Positions 15,703 to 24,867 are shown, numbered from the stretch's first letter. The stretch: 40,574 bases of DNA from Klebsiella pneumoniae (GCA_945860725.1 CAMAQZ010000014.1:1-40574); one strand, 5' to 3'. Notes: a model not told the origin generated them from the letters alone. Numbers and translations: made by a program.

Positions 15703-18276
15703 TCAGCGGAACGAGTACGAGAAGTCGACGCCCCACGCTCGGCCGGCCGAGTCGTGGATGAACGAACCGCCGAACTCCGGCGCAGGGATGATCTCCTGCA
15801 GGTAGTTCTCGTCGGTGATGTTGCGGCCCCAGGCCGTGACGCCGAACTTGCCGTTGCTCACGCCGATGCGGGCGTTCACGGTGCTGTAGGCGTCACGCTT
15901 CATCTTGTCGAAGGTGCCCTGACCGAACTGAAAGTAGGTGAACAGGTTCGGCAGGCGCTGATTCTGCACCGGGTGGAACCAGGTCTCGCCGACCAGCGAC
16001 GCGTCGACGCGGGCGTTGAGCGTCCAGTCCGAGCTGCTAAAGGGCAGCTCGAAATCGACGCCGACGTTGCCCGTGTACTCCGGCGCGTACGGCACTTCGC
16101 CGCCCGCCGTGTACGGCCGACCGACGTACTTGTCGATATTGCCGTTGGTGCTGCCGTAGGCGGCGAACAGCGAGAAATTGTCGTTCACGCGCCAGCGGCC
16201 GTCGAGCTCGAAGCCCTTGATGGTGACCTCGTCGAGGTTGGTGACGACGCGCAGCAGACCGAAGGGACCCGCGAAGAAGTTAAAGAACTGCATGTCGTCG
16301 ACCTTCGTCTGGTAGTAAGCCGCGTTGAGGCTCACCGTCCGGTCGAAGAAGAACGATTTGATGCCGATCTCCGCCGCCTTCGACACTTCCTTACGGTACT
16401 TGTCGTTGACGTCGGTGATGTTGAGCACCGCATTCGCACCGCAGGTGGGCGGCAGGAACGAGGCGCCGAGGCAGAGCGTGGTGCTGCCAGCGCGGCCGTA
16501 GGCCGTGTTGACCGTGGCAGCGCTGCCCGAGGAGTTGAAGCCGCCGCTGCGGAAGCCGTAGCCATACGACGCGTAGAGCGCGACATCGCCGGTCGCCTTC
16601 CAGTTGGCCGAAAGCTTCGGCTGCAGCTGGCTGAAGGTCTCCGAGCGGCCCGGGATGCCGGTCGTGGCAAACGCCGGGGTCGCGGTGTACGCCGGGTTGA
16701 TGTACGGGTTAGAGAAGAAACTGAAGCCCGGGGTCTGCGCGCGGCAGCTCAACGTGTTGCCCGCCGAGCAGCGGGGCACGTTATTGCTGACCGAGCGGTC
16801 CTCGCTGTCGTAGCGAAGCGCCAACGCCAGCTCGAGCTGGTCGGTGACGTTATAGGCCACCTGACCGAAGACCGCGTAGACCTTGCTCTTGAAGTCGTCG
16901 TCATACAGCAGGTCGGTCGGGTTGAGGCCGCTCGTCGGCACGAAGGGCTTGGCGGTCAGACCCTTGTTCAGGTCAGAACCCTGCGAGACCACGACGCGGC
17001 GCTTGATGTCGGCGGCGTAGAGGCCCGCGACCCAACGCAGCTCCTCGTCGCCCGGCGAGGTCAGGCGCAGCTCGATGCTGGTGTCCTTCTGGTCGCGCTG
17101 CTGGTACTGGTAGCCGTCGCAGGTACTCGGGCCGTACGGCGGCGTGAAGCCGGCGCCGTTGCCGCCCGCCGGGGTCAGCCAGATGCTGGACGGGATGCCG
17201 AAGAACGGCGCCACGTAGCCCGGGTCGGTAAGTGTGGCGTCGTTGGTGCTGCGGCAGGTGGCATCAAGCGCGTAAAGCAGGAACGCCGCACTGGTGCCGT
17301 CGGTGAGGAAGTAGTTCTTTTGGTCGTTATAGGCGAGGTAGCTCGTCAGGGTGCCGACGCCGACCTCCCACTCGCCCTTGACCGACAGGTTGATGTTCTC
17401 CTGCTCGTTCTGCGGGGCGACGTTGTTGATGTAGCGGAAAACGTTCTTGTTCGGGTCCGCGTAGAACGCCGGCGCGTTCAGTCCCGCCGCCGCATCCGAC
17501 AGCGCGATGGTGGCGTTGAAGTTGATCGCGCCCGCATCGATCTGGGAGTACTTGGCCTTGACGTCGATCTCGCCGCCGGCCGCATCGAACATCAAGCGAC
17601 CCTGGACGCCGGTCTCCTCAAAGAAGTCGACGCAGTCGTCGCACTTCAACTTCAGGTTCTCCCACTGGCCGTCGGTCTTGCGTGTGTAGGCCGAAAGCGA
17701 GCCGCGGACGGTGTTGCTGAGCGCGCCGCCGGCGTAGAGGCTGGCCTTGAAGCTGCTGTCGGAGCCGTAGCCGCCACTCACGTCGAACTCTGTGCTGTCA
17801 CCGGGCTTGCGGGTGGTGATGATCATGGCGCCGGCCACCGCGTTGCGGCCGTAGAGCGCGCCCTGCGGGCCCTTCAGGATCTCGATCTGCGAGACGCCGG
17901 AAAGTTCCTGGTTCAGGGCGTTCGGGTTGGTCTGCAGCACGCCGTCGATGACGAGCGCGAAGTTCGTCTCGGCGTCACGGCCCGTGTTGATGCCGCGGAT
18001 ATTCACCTGCAGGTCGCCGGCTTCGGCGGTCTGCACCTGCGACACGCCCGCGGTCAGGGCGATGAAGTCCTGGGGCCGCTCGATGCCGGCGGCCTTGATG
18101 TCTTTAGCCGTGAACGCCGTGATGGTCACAGGCACGTCCTCGATGCGCTCCGCACGCTGGCGGGCCGTCACCACAACTTCCTCGAGCTGCGCTTCCTGTG
18201 CGCCCGCCGGACCGGCGGCGATGGCAGCGATCACGCTCGCCCCGATGAGGGAGAGCCTACGATTGCGGTAGAACAT
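15703..18276 (-). CDS. TonB-dependent outer-membrane receptor, catabolite-type
   Basis: An 857-residue outer-membrane receptor. It has a signal peptide (RRLSLIGASVIAAIAAGPAGA), a TonB box in EEVVVTARQR, a plug domain (IEDVPVTITAF, then LQVNIRGINTG, then EILKGPQGALYGRNAVAG) and a 22-strand-type barrel ending WGVDFSYSFR with terminal aromatic residues. This is the large PGPQGTLYGRN-type receptor class that many environmental proteobacteria use for organic substrates rather than only siderophores. Loops carry cysteine pairs (KCDDC). ATG at 18276 is chosen because GGAGG sits 6 bases upstream and the signal peptide begins there; the open frame continues to 18435 without support. It lies beside the CoA-transferase and acyl-CoA dehydrogenase cluster, so it may import that pathway's substrate. 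Confidence 0.9.
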   Translation of the reverse strand: MFYRNRRLSLIGASVIAAIAAGPAGAQEAQLEEVVVTARQRAERIEDVPVTITAFTAKDIKAAGIERPQDFIALTAGVSQVQTAEAGDLQVNIRGINTGRDAETNFALVIDGVLQTNPNALNQELSGVSQIEILKGPQGALYGRNAVAGAMIITTRKPGDSTEFDVSGGYGSDSSFKASLYAGGALSNTVRGSLSAYTRKTDGQWENLKLKCDDCVDFFEETGVQGRLMFDAAGGEIDVKAKYSQIDAGAINFNATIALSDAAAGLNAPAFYADPNKNVFRYINNVAPQNEQENINLSVKGEWEVGVGTLTSYLAYNDQKNYFLTDGTSAAFLLYALDATCRSTNDATLTDPGYVAPFFGIPSSIWLTPAGGNGAGFTPPYGPSTCDGYQYQQRDQKDTSIELRLTSPGDEELRWVAGLYAADIKRRVVVSQGSDLNKGLTAKPFVPTSGLNPTDLLYDDDFKSKVYAVFGQVAYNVTDQLELALALRYDSEDRSVSNNVPRCSAGNTLSCRAQTPGFSFFSNPYINPAYTATPAFATTGIPGRSETFSQLQPKLSANWKATGDVALYASYGYGFRSGGFNSSGSAATVNTAYGRAGSTTLCLGASFLPPTCGANAVLNITDVNDKYRKEVSKAAEIGIKSFFFDRTVSLNAAYYQTKVDDMQFFNFFAGPFGLLRVVTNLDEVTIKGFELDGRWRVNDNFSLFAAYGSTNGNIDKYVGRPYTAGGEVPYAPEYTGNVGVDFELPFSSSDWTLNARVDASLVGETWFHPVQNQRLPNLFTYFQFGQGTFDKMKRDAYSTVNARIGVSNGKFGVTAWGRNITDENYLQEIIPAPEFGGSFIHDSAGRAWGVDFSYSFR

Positions 18277-18325
18277 TAGAACCTCCGAATCTATCGATGA
18301 AGGAGTTTGGACGAAATAACTTTGA

Positions 18326-18355
18326 AGTGTATGTCGGCCGACCCGCCACAGGCAA
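18326..18355 (-). promoter_or_regulatory. Sigma70-like promoter of the TonB receptor gene
   Basis: On the minus strand TTGCCT (18355-18350), an 18-bp spacer, then TACACT (18331-18326). It gives a leader of about 40 bases carrying the GGAGG ribosome binding site. An inverted repeat, CAACGC (18353-18358) and GCGTTG (18363-18368), overlaps the -35 end and could bind a regulator. Confidence 0.4.
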
Positions 18356-18472
18356 CGCCTACGCGTTGCGCCACCGAAAATATGTTGCGCCGTTACAACA
18401 CTGGCGTCGCCAGAACGGCCGGGCCTGCGCGACAACGCGCTGCGGGTACACGGCCTCGCGGGCTAAACGGAC

Positions 18473-19702
18473 TCAGTCGCCGCCCTTACCCACCGTCTTC
18501 GCCGCCTGATCGGCGCTCATCGCCGCACCCGCGGCCTCGAGGTCCGCGATGGTGGCGGCATCGAGCCCGGCCTCGCGCAGGATCTCCTCGGTGTGCTCGC
18601 CGAGACGCGGCGCCGGACGTGTGCTCATCGCCGGGGTCGAGCCGAAGTTCACCGGGAAGGACGGCATCCGCAGACGCCCCTCGGTCGGGTGGTCCTGGAA
18701 CTGCCAGAAGCCGGTCGCAACCAAATGCGGGTCGGTCGCGAGATCTTCGAGCGTGTTGACCACGATGTGCGGGATGCCCGTGGGGGCGAACACCTGCAGC
18801 CATTCGGCGGTGCTGCGGGTGGCCAGGATCTCGGCCGTGATCTGCGAAGTCGCATCGATGTTGCGTACGCGATCGACGAGCGTCCGGAAACGGGCGTCGT
18901 CGAAGAGTTCACTGTATCCAGTCACGGTGCAGAACTTCTCCCAGTGGCTGTCGAGGTACGGCAAGACCGAGAGGTAGCCATCGAGGGTCTTGCAGGGCTT
19001 GCGATGCTCGCTCAGCAGGCGCACATAACCCGGCTTGCCCTCGGGCGGATCGAAAGTCATCCCCCAAAGATGCTCGGCCATGACGAAGTTGACCATGGTC
19101 TCGAACATCGGGACCTCCAACTCCTGACCTTGACCGGTGCGCTCGCGGTGGAAGAGCGCGGCCGTCACGCCGTACACCACCGTGAGCGCCGTGGTCTTGT
19201 CGGCGACGATCGTGGGCACATAGCGTGGCTCGCCCAGGACCATTTCATTGAGCATGGCGATGCCGCTCGCCGCCTGGATGGAATCATCGAGCGCACCCAG
19301 CGCACCGTACGGCCCCTGCTTCGCGTAGCCGTACGCGCCGCAGTAGATGAGCCGCGGGTTCACCTGCCGGAGGTCGGCGTAGTCGAGACCGAACCGGGTC
19401 ATGACCTGGGGCCGGTTGTTGTGGATGAAGACATCGGCGTCCTTCACCATCGCGAGCAGCGCATCGCGGGCGCCCGGGACGCGCAGATCGAGCACGATGC
19501 TGCGCTTGTTGCGGTTGCAGTTGAGATAGAACGCGCCCATGCCCGGGCTCCGGGCGGCACCCAAGGCGCGGAGGCTGTCGCCTTGCGGCTGTTCGATCTT
19601 GACGACGTCGGCGCCCATGTCGGCGAGCATCTGGCACGCCCAAGGTCCGAGCACGACGCTCGTCATCTCCACCACCTTCACGCCATGCAACGGCCCCGGC
19701 AT
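18473..19702 (-). CDS. Family III CoA-transferase (CaiB/BaiF)
   Basis: A 409-residue enzyme moving CoA between carboxylic acids through an aspartyl-CoA thioester. It shows the family opening GVKVVEMTSVVLGPWACQML, the CoA-binding ADMGADVVKIEQPQGD, the NCNRNKRSIVLDLR segment and the catalytic region with D139 in DDSIQAASG. The C terminus (RLGEHTEEILREAGL) is typical. The start at 19702 has GGAGG six bases upstream (19709-19713); the open frame extends to 19801 over the divergent promoter region and is rejected. Together with the two plus-strand homologues it makes three family members within 6.5 kb. Confidence 0.9.
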   Translation of the reverse strand: MPGPLHGVKVVEMTSVVLGPWACQMLADMGADVVKIEQPQGDSLRALGAARSPGMGAFYLNCNRNKRSIVLDLRVPGARDALLAMVKDADVFIHNNRPQVMTRFGLDYADLRQVNPRLIYCGAYGYAKQGPYGALGALDDSIQAASGIAMLNEMVLGEPRYVPTIVADKTTALTVVYGVTAALFHRERTGQGQELEVPMFETMVNFVMAEHLWGMTFDPPEGKPGYVRLLSEHRKPCKTLDGYLSVLPYLDSHWEKFCTVTGYSELFDDARFRTLVDRVRNIDATSQITAEILATRSTAEWLQVFAPTGIPHIVVNTLEDLATDPHLVATGFWQFQDHPTEGRLRMPSFPVNFGSTPAMSTRPAPRLGEHTEEILREAGLDAATIADLEAAGAAMSADQAAKTVGKGGD

Positions 19703-19743
19703 CACGGTCCTCCGACGGTACGGCATCGACACGCCTTCGATGA

Positions 19744-19749
19744 TACGCT
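19744..19749 (+). promoter_or_regulatory. -10-like TACGCT, 9 bp before the EamA gene and its operon
   Basis: TACGCT, nine bases (CCGACGCCC), then ATG at 19759. The same layout with a nearly identical spacer (TACACT, CCGACGGTC, ATGACG) precedes the gene at 32865. This would be the main promoter of the nine-gene catabolic operon. Confidence 0.45.
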
Positions 19750-19758
19750 CCGACGCCC

Positions 19759-20736
19759 ATGACGCCCGAACCCCCGCCCCCCAAGGCCGCCTTCCGAACA
19801 CCGGCCCTCGATCCGGCGGGTGCGCTGTTCGTTGCGCTGGCGGCCATGCTGTTCGCGACCAAGGGCATCTTCGCCAAGCAGCTCTACGCGCTCGGCGTCG
19901 GTTATGTGGCGCTCGTGGCCACCCGCGCGACGCTGGCGCTGCCGCTCTTCTGGGCGTTCGCGCTGCGGCGCGACGGTTGGGCGGTCATCCGCAGCACACC
20001 GGCCTCGGCCATCGCCGCCGCCGCTGCCGTCGGCGCACTCTGTTACTACGCCGGCGCGCTGCTCGATTTCCTGGCGCTCACGATGATCGATGCCAGCATC
20101 GAGCGGGTCCTGATCTTCAGCTACCCGGCGATGGTGGTGCTGTTTACGGCACTGCGGGATCGACAGTCACCCCCGCGGCGGGTCTTGGCCGCCGCCGCAC
20201 TGACCTACCTCGGCATTTTCTTCACCATGGGCGGGTTCGATCTGACCGAACTGCGCGCCAACCTGCTCGGTGCGGTGCTCGTGCTCGGCTCGGCGCTCAG
20301 CTACGCGGTCTACTTCCTCGTCAGCGAGAAGTACACCCGCGAGCTCGGCAGCCCGCGATTCACGCTGTTCGCGATGACCGCCGCCGCGGCTTGCCTGATC
20401 CCCCATTTCCTCTTCACGCGGGATGCCGGTGCCGAACTCTCCGCCATCACCCCCGCCGCCTGGCTGCTGCTCGCCCTGATCTCGGTGCTGTGCATGTTCT
20501 TGCCGGCTCTGCTGCAGGCCGAGGGCGTCCGGCGCATCGGCGCGCAGCGTGGTGCGGTGCTCTCGACGGTCGGTCCACCGACCACCGTGCTGATCGCCTG
20601 GGCGCTGCTCGGTGAGCGGTTGGGTGGCTGGCAATGGCTCGGCATCGCGCTCATCGTCGGCGGCATCCTCGCGCTCGATCTCGCCCGCGCGGCGGTCGAC
20701 CCGAAGCGCGTCGACGAACCCGCTGCCGAGCGTTGA
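19759..20736 (+). CDS. EamA-family (DMT) transporter
   Basis: A 325-residue, 10-helix inner-membrane transporter with two EamA repeats. The first begins ALFVALAAMLFATKGIFAKQ and the second LGAVLVLGSALSYAVYFLVS; both have the Pro- and Gly-rich helices typical of the drug/metabolite transporter superfamily, and the end GERLGGWQWLGIALIVGGI is diagnostic. Substrates in this family vary widely (amino acids, metabolites, export or import). It is the first gene of the plus-strand cluster, 34 bp before the MaoC gene, so it may move the pathway's substrate or a product. Confidence 0.88.
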   Translation: MTPEPPPPKAAFRTPALDPAGALFVALAAMLFATKGIFAKQLYALGVGYVALVATRATLALPLFWAFALRRDGWAVIRSTPASAIAAAAAVGALCYYAGALLDFLALTMIDASIERVLIFSYPAMVVLFTALRDRQSPPRRVLAAAALTYLGIFFTMGGFDLTELRANLLGAVLVLGSALSYAVYFLVSEKYTRELGSPRFTLFAMTAAAACLIPHFLFTRDAGAELSAITPAAWLLLALISVLCMFLPALLQAEGVRRIGAQRGAVLSTVGPPTTVLIAWALLGERLGGWQWLGIALIVGGILALDLARAAVDPKRVDEPAAER

Positions 20737-20770
20737 CAGGCGGCGGCATGGGCGACAGGATTCCCTCGCC

Positions 20771-21310
20771 ATGTCGCACTCCCCCATCGAGCTCGCTCCC
20801 GGTCGCTACCGGGAATCCTTCGGTCGTCACTACGAGGACTTCGTGGTCGGCGATGTCTACGAACATCGTCCGGGCCGCACCCTGACCGACGCGGACAACA
20901 CTTGGTTCACGCTGCTCACGATGAACACTCACCCGCTGCACTTCGACGCCGAGTACGGCAAGGCGTCGGAGTTCGGCCGCTGCATCGTCGCCTCGCCGCT
21001 GACCCTCGCCGTGCTGGTCGGCATGAGTGTGAGCGATGTCAGCCAGAAGGCCATCGCCAACCTCGGCTGGAAGGACATCCGCATGACCGCGCCGGTGTTC
21101 CCCGGCGATACGCTCTACGCCGAGTCCGAAGTCCTCGACAAGCGCGATTCGAAGTCGCGCCCGACCGCGGGCGTCGTCACCGTGCGCACCCTCGGCCGCA
21201 ACCAGCACGGCACGGTGGTCTGCGAGTTCGAACGCAGCATCCTGATCGCCAAGCGCGGTTTCGCGGTGGATGACCCGAAACCCGCAGCGGACGACCGCAC
21301 CGGAGCATGA
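20771..21310 (+). CDS. MaoC-family enoyl-CoA hydratase/dehydratase
   Basis: A 179-residue hot-dog-fold protein. It resembles the mesaconyl/methylmalyl-CoA hydratase-like branch of MaoC: an N-terminal GRHYEDFVVGDVYEHRPGRT, the hydratase motif region TMNTHPLHFDAEYGKASEFG (Asp and His of the catalytic dyad) and FPGDTLYAESEVLDKRDSKS. It would add water across an enoyl-CoA double bond made by one of the neighbouring dehydrogenases. ATG at 20771 is chosen because homology starts there; the longer frame from 20612 overlaps the EamA gene. Its stop overlaps the next start as ATGA (21307-21310). Confidence 0.87.
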   Translation: MSHSPIELAPGRYRESFGRHYEDFVVGDVYEHRPGRTLTDADNTWFTLLTMNTHPLHFDAEYGKASEFGRCIVASPLTLAVLVGMSVSDVSQKAIANLGWKDIRMTAPVFPGDTLYAESEVLDKRDSKSRPTAGVVTVRTLGRNQHGTVVCEFERSILIAKRGFAVDDPKPAADDRTGA

Positions 21311-22461
21311 ACATGGACATCGACGACACCGATCGCGAGATCCTCGACAGCATCGAGCGTTGGGCGGAGCGCGAACTGCGGCCGGTCGCCCGCAAGTTCG
21401 ACCATGCCGACGAGTACCCCGAGGACATCGTCGAGCAGATGAAAGGGCTTGGTCTCTTCGGTGCCACCATCGCCCCGGAGTTCGGCGGCCTCGGGCTGTC
21501 GGCTTCGACCTATGCGCGTCTGGTGATGAGCATCGCCTCGGTCTGGATGGCGCCGGTCGGGATCTTCAACTCCCACCTCATCATGGCGGCCTGCGTACAG
21601 CGGCACGGCACCGACGCCCAGAAGCGGCACTGGCTGCCACGCTTCGCGAGCGGCGAGATCCGTGGCGGCATCGGCCTCACCGAGCCAAACGCCGGCACCG
21701 ACCTGCAGGCCATCCGCGCCGTCGCCCGGCGCGACGGCGACACCTATGTGATCAACGGCACCAAGACCTGGATCACCAACGGCGTCTACGGCAGCTGCTT
21801 CGGTGTGCTGGTGAAGACCGACTCTGCCGCGCAGCCCCGTCACAAGGGCATGACCATGTTCCTTTGCGAAAAAGGCGAAGGCTTCCGCACCGCCAAGAAG
21901 ATCCGCAAGCTCGGCTACAAGAGCATCGACAGCGCCGAACTCGTGTTCGAAGATTTCCGCGTGCCTGCAGCGAACCTCATCGGCGGCGAGGAGGGACGCG
22001 GTTTCCAACAAGCGGTCGGCGGGCTCGAGCTCGGTCGCATCAACGTCGCCGCGCGCGGCGCCGGTATCGCCGCCGCCGCGCTGCGCGACGCCCTGCGCTA
22101 CGCGCAGCAGCGCGAGACCTTCGGCAAACCGATCGCGCAGCACCAAGCCATCCAGTTGAAGCTCGCCGACATGGCGACCCGGGTGGAAGCCTCACGCCTG
22201 CTCATCGAGCAGGCGGCCCGCAAGTACGACACCGGCGAACGCTGCGACCTCGAGTCCTCGATGGCAAAACTGTTCGCGTCCGAAGCCGGCGTCGAGAACA
22301 GTCTCGAGGCGATGCGCATCTTCGGCGGCTACAGCTATTCCACCGACTTCGATGTCGAGCGCTACTACCGCGACGCGCCGCTGATGTGCATCGGCGAGGG
22401 TACCAACGAGATGCAGCGCATCATCATCGCGCGCCAGCTCATCGAACGGAATCCGGTGTGA
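21307..22461 (+). CDS. Acyl-CoA dehydrogenase (complete active site)
   Basis: A 384-residue FAD enzyme forming the alpha-beta double bond of an acyl-CoA. It has the N-terminal helical domain, the FAD/substrate motifs GGIGLTEPNAGTDLQAI and YVINGTKTWITNG, and the C-terminal helix domain with RETFGKPIAQHQAIQLKLAD. The catalytic base is E364 in CIGEGTNEMQR. The length matches short/medium- or branched-chain family members. It is coupled to MaoC by an ATGA overlap and to the next CoA-transferase by a TGATG overlap (22459-22463), so the hydratase, dehydrogenase and transferase are probably made together. Confidence 0.92.
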   Translation: MNMDIDDTDREILDSIERWAERELRPVARKFDHADEYPEDIVEQMKGLGLFGATIAPEFGGLGLSASTYARLVMSIASVWMAPVGIFNSHLIMAACVQRHGTDAQKRHWLPRFASGEIRGGIGLTEPNAGTDLQAIRAVARRDGDTYVINGTKTWITNGVYGSCFGVLVKTDSAAQPRHKGMTMFLCEKGEGFRTAKKIRKLGYKSIDSAELVFEDFRVPAANLIGGEEGRGFQQAVGGLELGRINVAARGAGIAAAALRDALRYAQQRETFGKPIAQHQAIQLKLADMATRVEASRLLIEQAARKYDTGERCDLESSMAKLFASEAGVENSLEAMRIFGGYSYSTDFDVERYYRDAPLMCIGEGTNEMQRIIIARQLIERNPV

Positions 22462-23696
22462 TGTCGGCGCAGCGCACGGCTGCCGGCGACCCTCGGACGC
22501 CCTCGCCCACCTTGCCGCTCGCCGGGCTGCGGGTGCTCACCTTCGAGGCGTTCGGTGCGGGACCCTTCGGCTCGATGTACCTTGCCGACCTCGGCGCCGA
22601 GGTCATCAAGATCGAGAACCGCGCGCAGGGCGGCGATGCCACGCGCGGCATGGGACCTTTTTTCTTGGGCGAGCACGATTCGCATTTCTTCCAGACCTTC
22701 AACCTCAACAAGCGCAGCGTCTGCCTCGACCTCAAGCAACCCGCAGGACGCGCGGCCTTCGTTCGGCTGGTCGCGACCTCGGACGCCGTGCTCAACAACC
22801 TGCGCGGCGACCAGCCCGACAAGCTCGGTCTCACCTACGACGCCTTGCGCGACGCCAATCCACGCATCATCTGCGCGCACCTCTCAGCCTATGGACGCGA
22901 CAACGAGCGACGCGGCTGGCCGGGTTACGACTACCTCATGCAAGCTGAGGCGGGTTTCCTGCATGTGACCGGCGAGCCGGGCTCACCGCCCTCCCGCATG
23001 GGTCTTTCCATCATCGACTACATGACCGGCATCACCACCGCGCTTGCCATGGTCTCGGCGCTGCTCGGCGTGGCCCGTGGCGGCAGCGGAGGAGACATCG
23101 ATGTCAGCTTGTTCGATGTCGCACTGCACCAGCTCTCATACCCCGGCACCTGGTACCTCAACGACCAGCTCGTCACGGGCCGCGCACCCCGCAGCGCGCA
23201 CCCGACCGCAACGCCGGTGCAGCTCTTCAAGACTGCCGACGGCTGGATCTTCGTGATGTGCATGACGGAAAAATTCTGGCAGGAACTGCTGCGCGTGATC
23301 GCCGCACCGGCGGTGGCCGCCGATCCGCGGTTTGCGGACATGGCGGCGCGACGCGAGCACCGCGATGTCCTGACGGCAGCGCTCGACGGTGTGTTCGAGA
23401 CCGCCACCACCGTACACTGGCTGGAGACGCTGCAAGGCGTGCTGCCCGCCGCACCGGTCTACGACCTCGCGCAGGCGCTCGACAACCCTTTCCCGATCGC
23501 GAACGGCATGATCCGCAATACGCCACATCCGCTGCGCGCCGATTTCCGCAGCTTCGCGAACCCGATCAAGCTCGATGGCAAGCGCCTGCCGGCCGCCAGC
23601 GGTCCGGCGCTCGGCGCCGACACCGACGCGGTGCTCGGCGATCTGGGCTATACGGCTGAGGAACTCGCCGCGCTGCGGGCCTCGGACATCACCTGA
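22461..23696 (+). CDS. Family III CoA-transferase (CaiB/BaiF), second copy
   Basis: A 411-residue CoA-transferase. After a Pro-rich leader it shows LPLAGLRVLTFEAFGAGPFG, LADLGAEVIKIENRAQGGDA, LNKRSVCLDLKQPAGR and the catalytic D157 in GYDYLMQAEAG. A flexible glycine segment (ARGGSGGDIDVSLFD) precedes the second lobe. The ATG at 22461 shares its A with the stop of the preceding acyl-CoA dehydrogenase. The next homologous gene starts 10 bp after its stop; such back-to-back pairs may work as a heterodimer or act on two different acids. Confidence 0.91.
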   Translation: MSAQRTAAGDPRTPSPTLPLAGLRVLTFEAFGAGPFGSMYLADLGAEVIKIENRAQGGDATRGMGPFFLGEHDSHFFQTFNLNKRSVCLDLKQPAGRAAFVRLVATSDAVLNNLRGDQPDKLGLTYDALRDANPRIICAHLSAYGRDNERRGWPGYDYLMQAEAGFLHVTGEPGSPPSRMGLSIIDYMTGITTALAMVSALLGVARGGSGGDIDVSLFDVALHQLSYPGTWYLNDQLVTGRAPRSAHPTATPVQLFKTADGWIFVMCMTEKFWQELLRVIAAPAVAADPRFADMAARREHRDVLTAALDGVFETATTVHWLETLQGVLPAAPVYDLAQALDNPFPIANGMIRNTPHPLRADFRSFANPIKLDGKRLPAASGPALGADTDAVLGDLGYTAEELAALRASDIT

Positions 23697-23706
23697 AGAG
23701 CGCCCG

Positions 23707-24861
23707 ATGAAACTCGCAGGCCTGCGCGTCATCGACCTCTCGCTGTTCCTCCCCGGGCCGCAGGCCTCCCTCTTGATGGCCGACCATGGCGCCTCGGTGA
23801 TCAAGGTCGAGCCACCGGGCGAAGGCGAGCCGAACCGCCATATCGGCGCCACGATCGGCGGCCACAGCGTGTTCTTCCGCAACACCCACCGCGGCAAGCA
23901 GAGCCTCTGCCTCAACCTCAAGCACGCCGAGGCGCGTGAGGCGTTGCTGCGCCTCGCCGAGACGGCAGATGTCTTCATTGAGGCGTTCCGCCCGGGCGTG
24001 GTCGATCGCCTCGGGGTCGGCTACGCCGCCGTGTCGGCGCGCAACCCGCGCATCGTGTACTGCTCGATCTCCGCCTTCGGTCAGGATGGCCCCTATCGCG
24101 ACATCCCCGCGCACGACCTTGCGACCGAGGCTTACGCCGGCCTCGTCAGTCTGAACCTCGGCAATGACGGCGAACCCACGATGCCGCATGTGCCGGTCGC
24201 GGACATGGCCGCTTCACTGCTCGCTTTCGGCGGCATCATGATGGCCTTGCTGCGCCGCGAGCAGAGCGGACGCGGCGACTTCATCGACATCTCGATGCAC
24301 GACTGCGCGCTCTCCTGGACCCCAAACATCACCGGGCAGGTGTTCGCCCATGACCGCGCGCCCGTGCCGAAGCACGAGCGCAGCTTGGGGGGCGGCGCTT
24401 TCTACAACATCTACCGCACCCGCGATGGCCGGCACATCGTGCTCGGCGCGCAGGAGCTCAAGTTCGTGCGTGCCCTGCTCGGCGAGTTCGGCAGGCCCGA
24501 CCTCGTGGCGCTCGCCGAGCGTGGACCGGGCCCGCACCAGCAGCCCTTGATCGACTTCCTACGGGAGCGTTTCGCGACCCGCAGCCGCGACGAGTGGGTC
24601 GAGTGGTTCGCCGGGCGGGACATCGGGTTCGCGCCGGTCAAAGACCTGCGCGAGGCCTTCGACGACCCCCAAGCCGAGGCGCGCGGCATGCGCCTGCGCG
24701 ACGCCGACGGTCTCGAGCACATCGGTCTGCCGGTGAAGTTCCGCGACGAACCGGGTACACCCCGCTTCACGCTGCCCGCAATCGGCGAGCACAACCGGCT
24801 CATCCTGCGCACGCTCGGCTATGATGACGCGGCGATAGACGCCATGGAGAAGGCGCGCTGA
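23707..24861 (+). CDS. Family III CoA-transferase (CaiB/BaiF), third copy
   Basis: A 384-residue homologue with MKLAGLRVIDLSLFLPGPQA at the start, MADHGASVIKVEPPGEGE for CoA binding, and catalytic D137 in AHDLATEAYAG, where the usual Gln four residues later is Glu. It is only distantly similar to the neighbouring copy, so it is not a recent duplicate. ATG at 23707 is used since the fold begins at once; the frame open from 23575 overlaps the previous gene. The next gene begins 27 bp downstream. Confidence 0.9.
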   Translation: MKLAGLRVIDLSLFLPGPQASLLMADHGASVIKVEPPGEGEPNRHIGATIGGHSVFFRNTHRGKQSLCLNLKHAEAREALLRLAETADVFIEAFRPGVVDRLGVGYAAVSARNPRIVYCSISAFGQDGPYRDIPAHDLATEAYAGLVSLNLGNDGEPTMPHVPVADMAASLLAFGGIMMALLRREQSGRGDFIDISMHDCALSWTPNITGQVFAHDRAPVPKHERSLGGGAFYNIYRTRDGRHIVLGAQELKFVRALLGEFGRPDLVALAERGPGPHQQPLIDFLRERFATRSRDEWVEWFAGRDIGFAPVKDLREAFDDPQAEARGMRLRDADGLEHIGLPVKFRDEPGTPRFTLPAIGEHNRLILRTLGYDDAAIDAMEKAR

Positions 24862-24867
24862 ACTCTC

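Noticed and set aside
15700-18279. An 859-codon open frame on the plus strand across the TonB receptor gene
   Set aside because: It is the antisense of a clear receptor. The composition is Arg/Val/Ala-rich without any domain, and high GC produces such long shadow frames.
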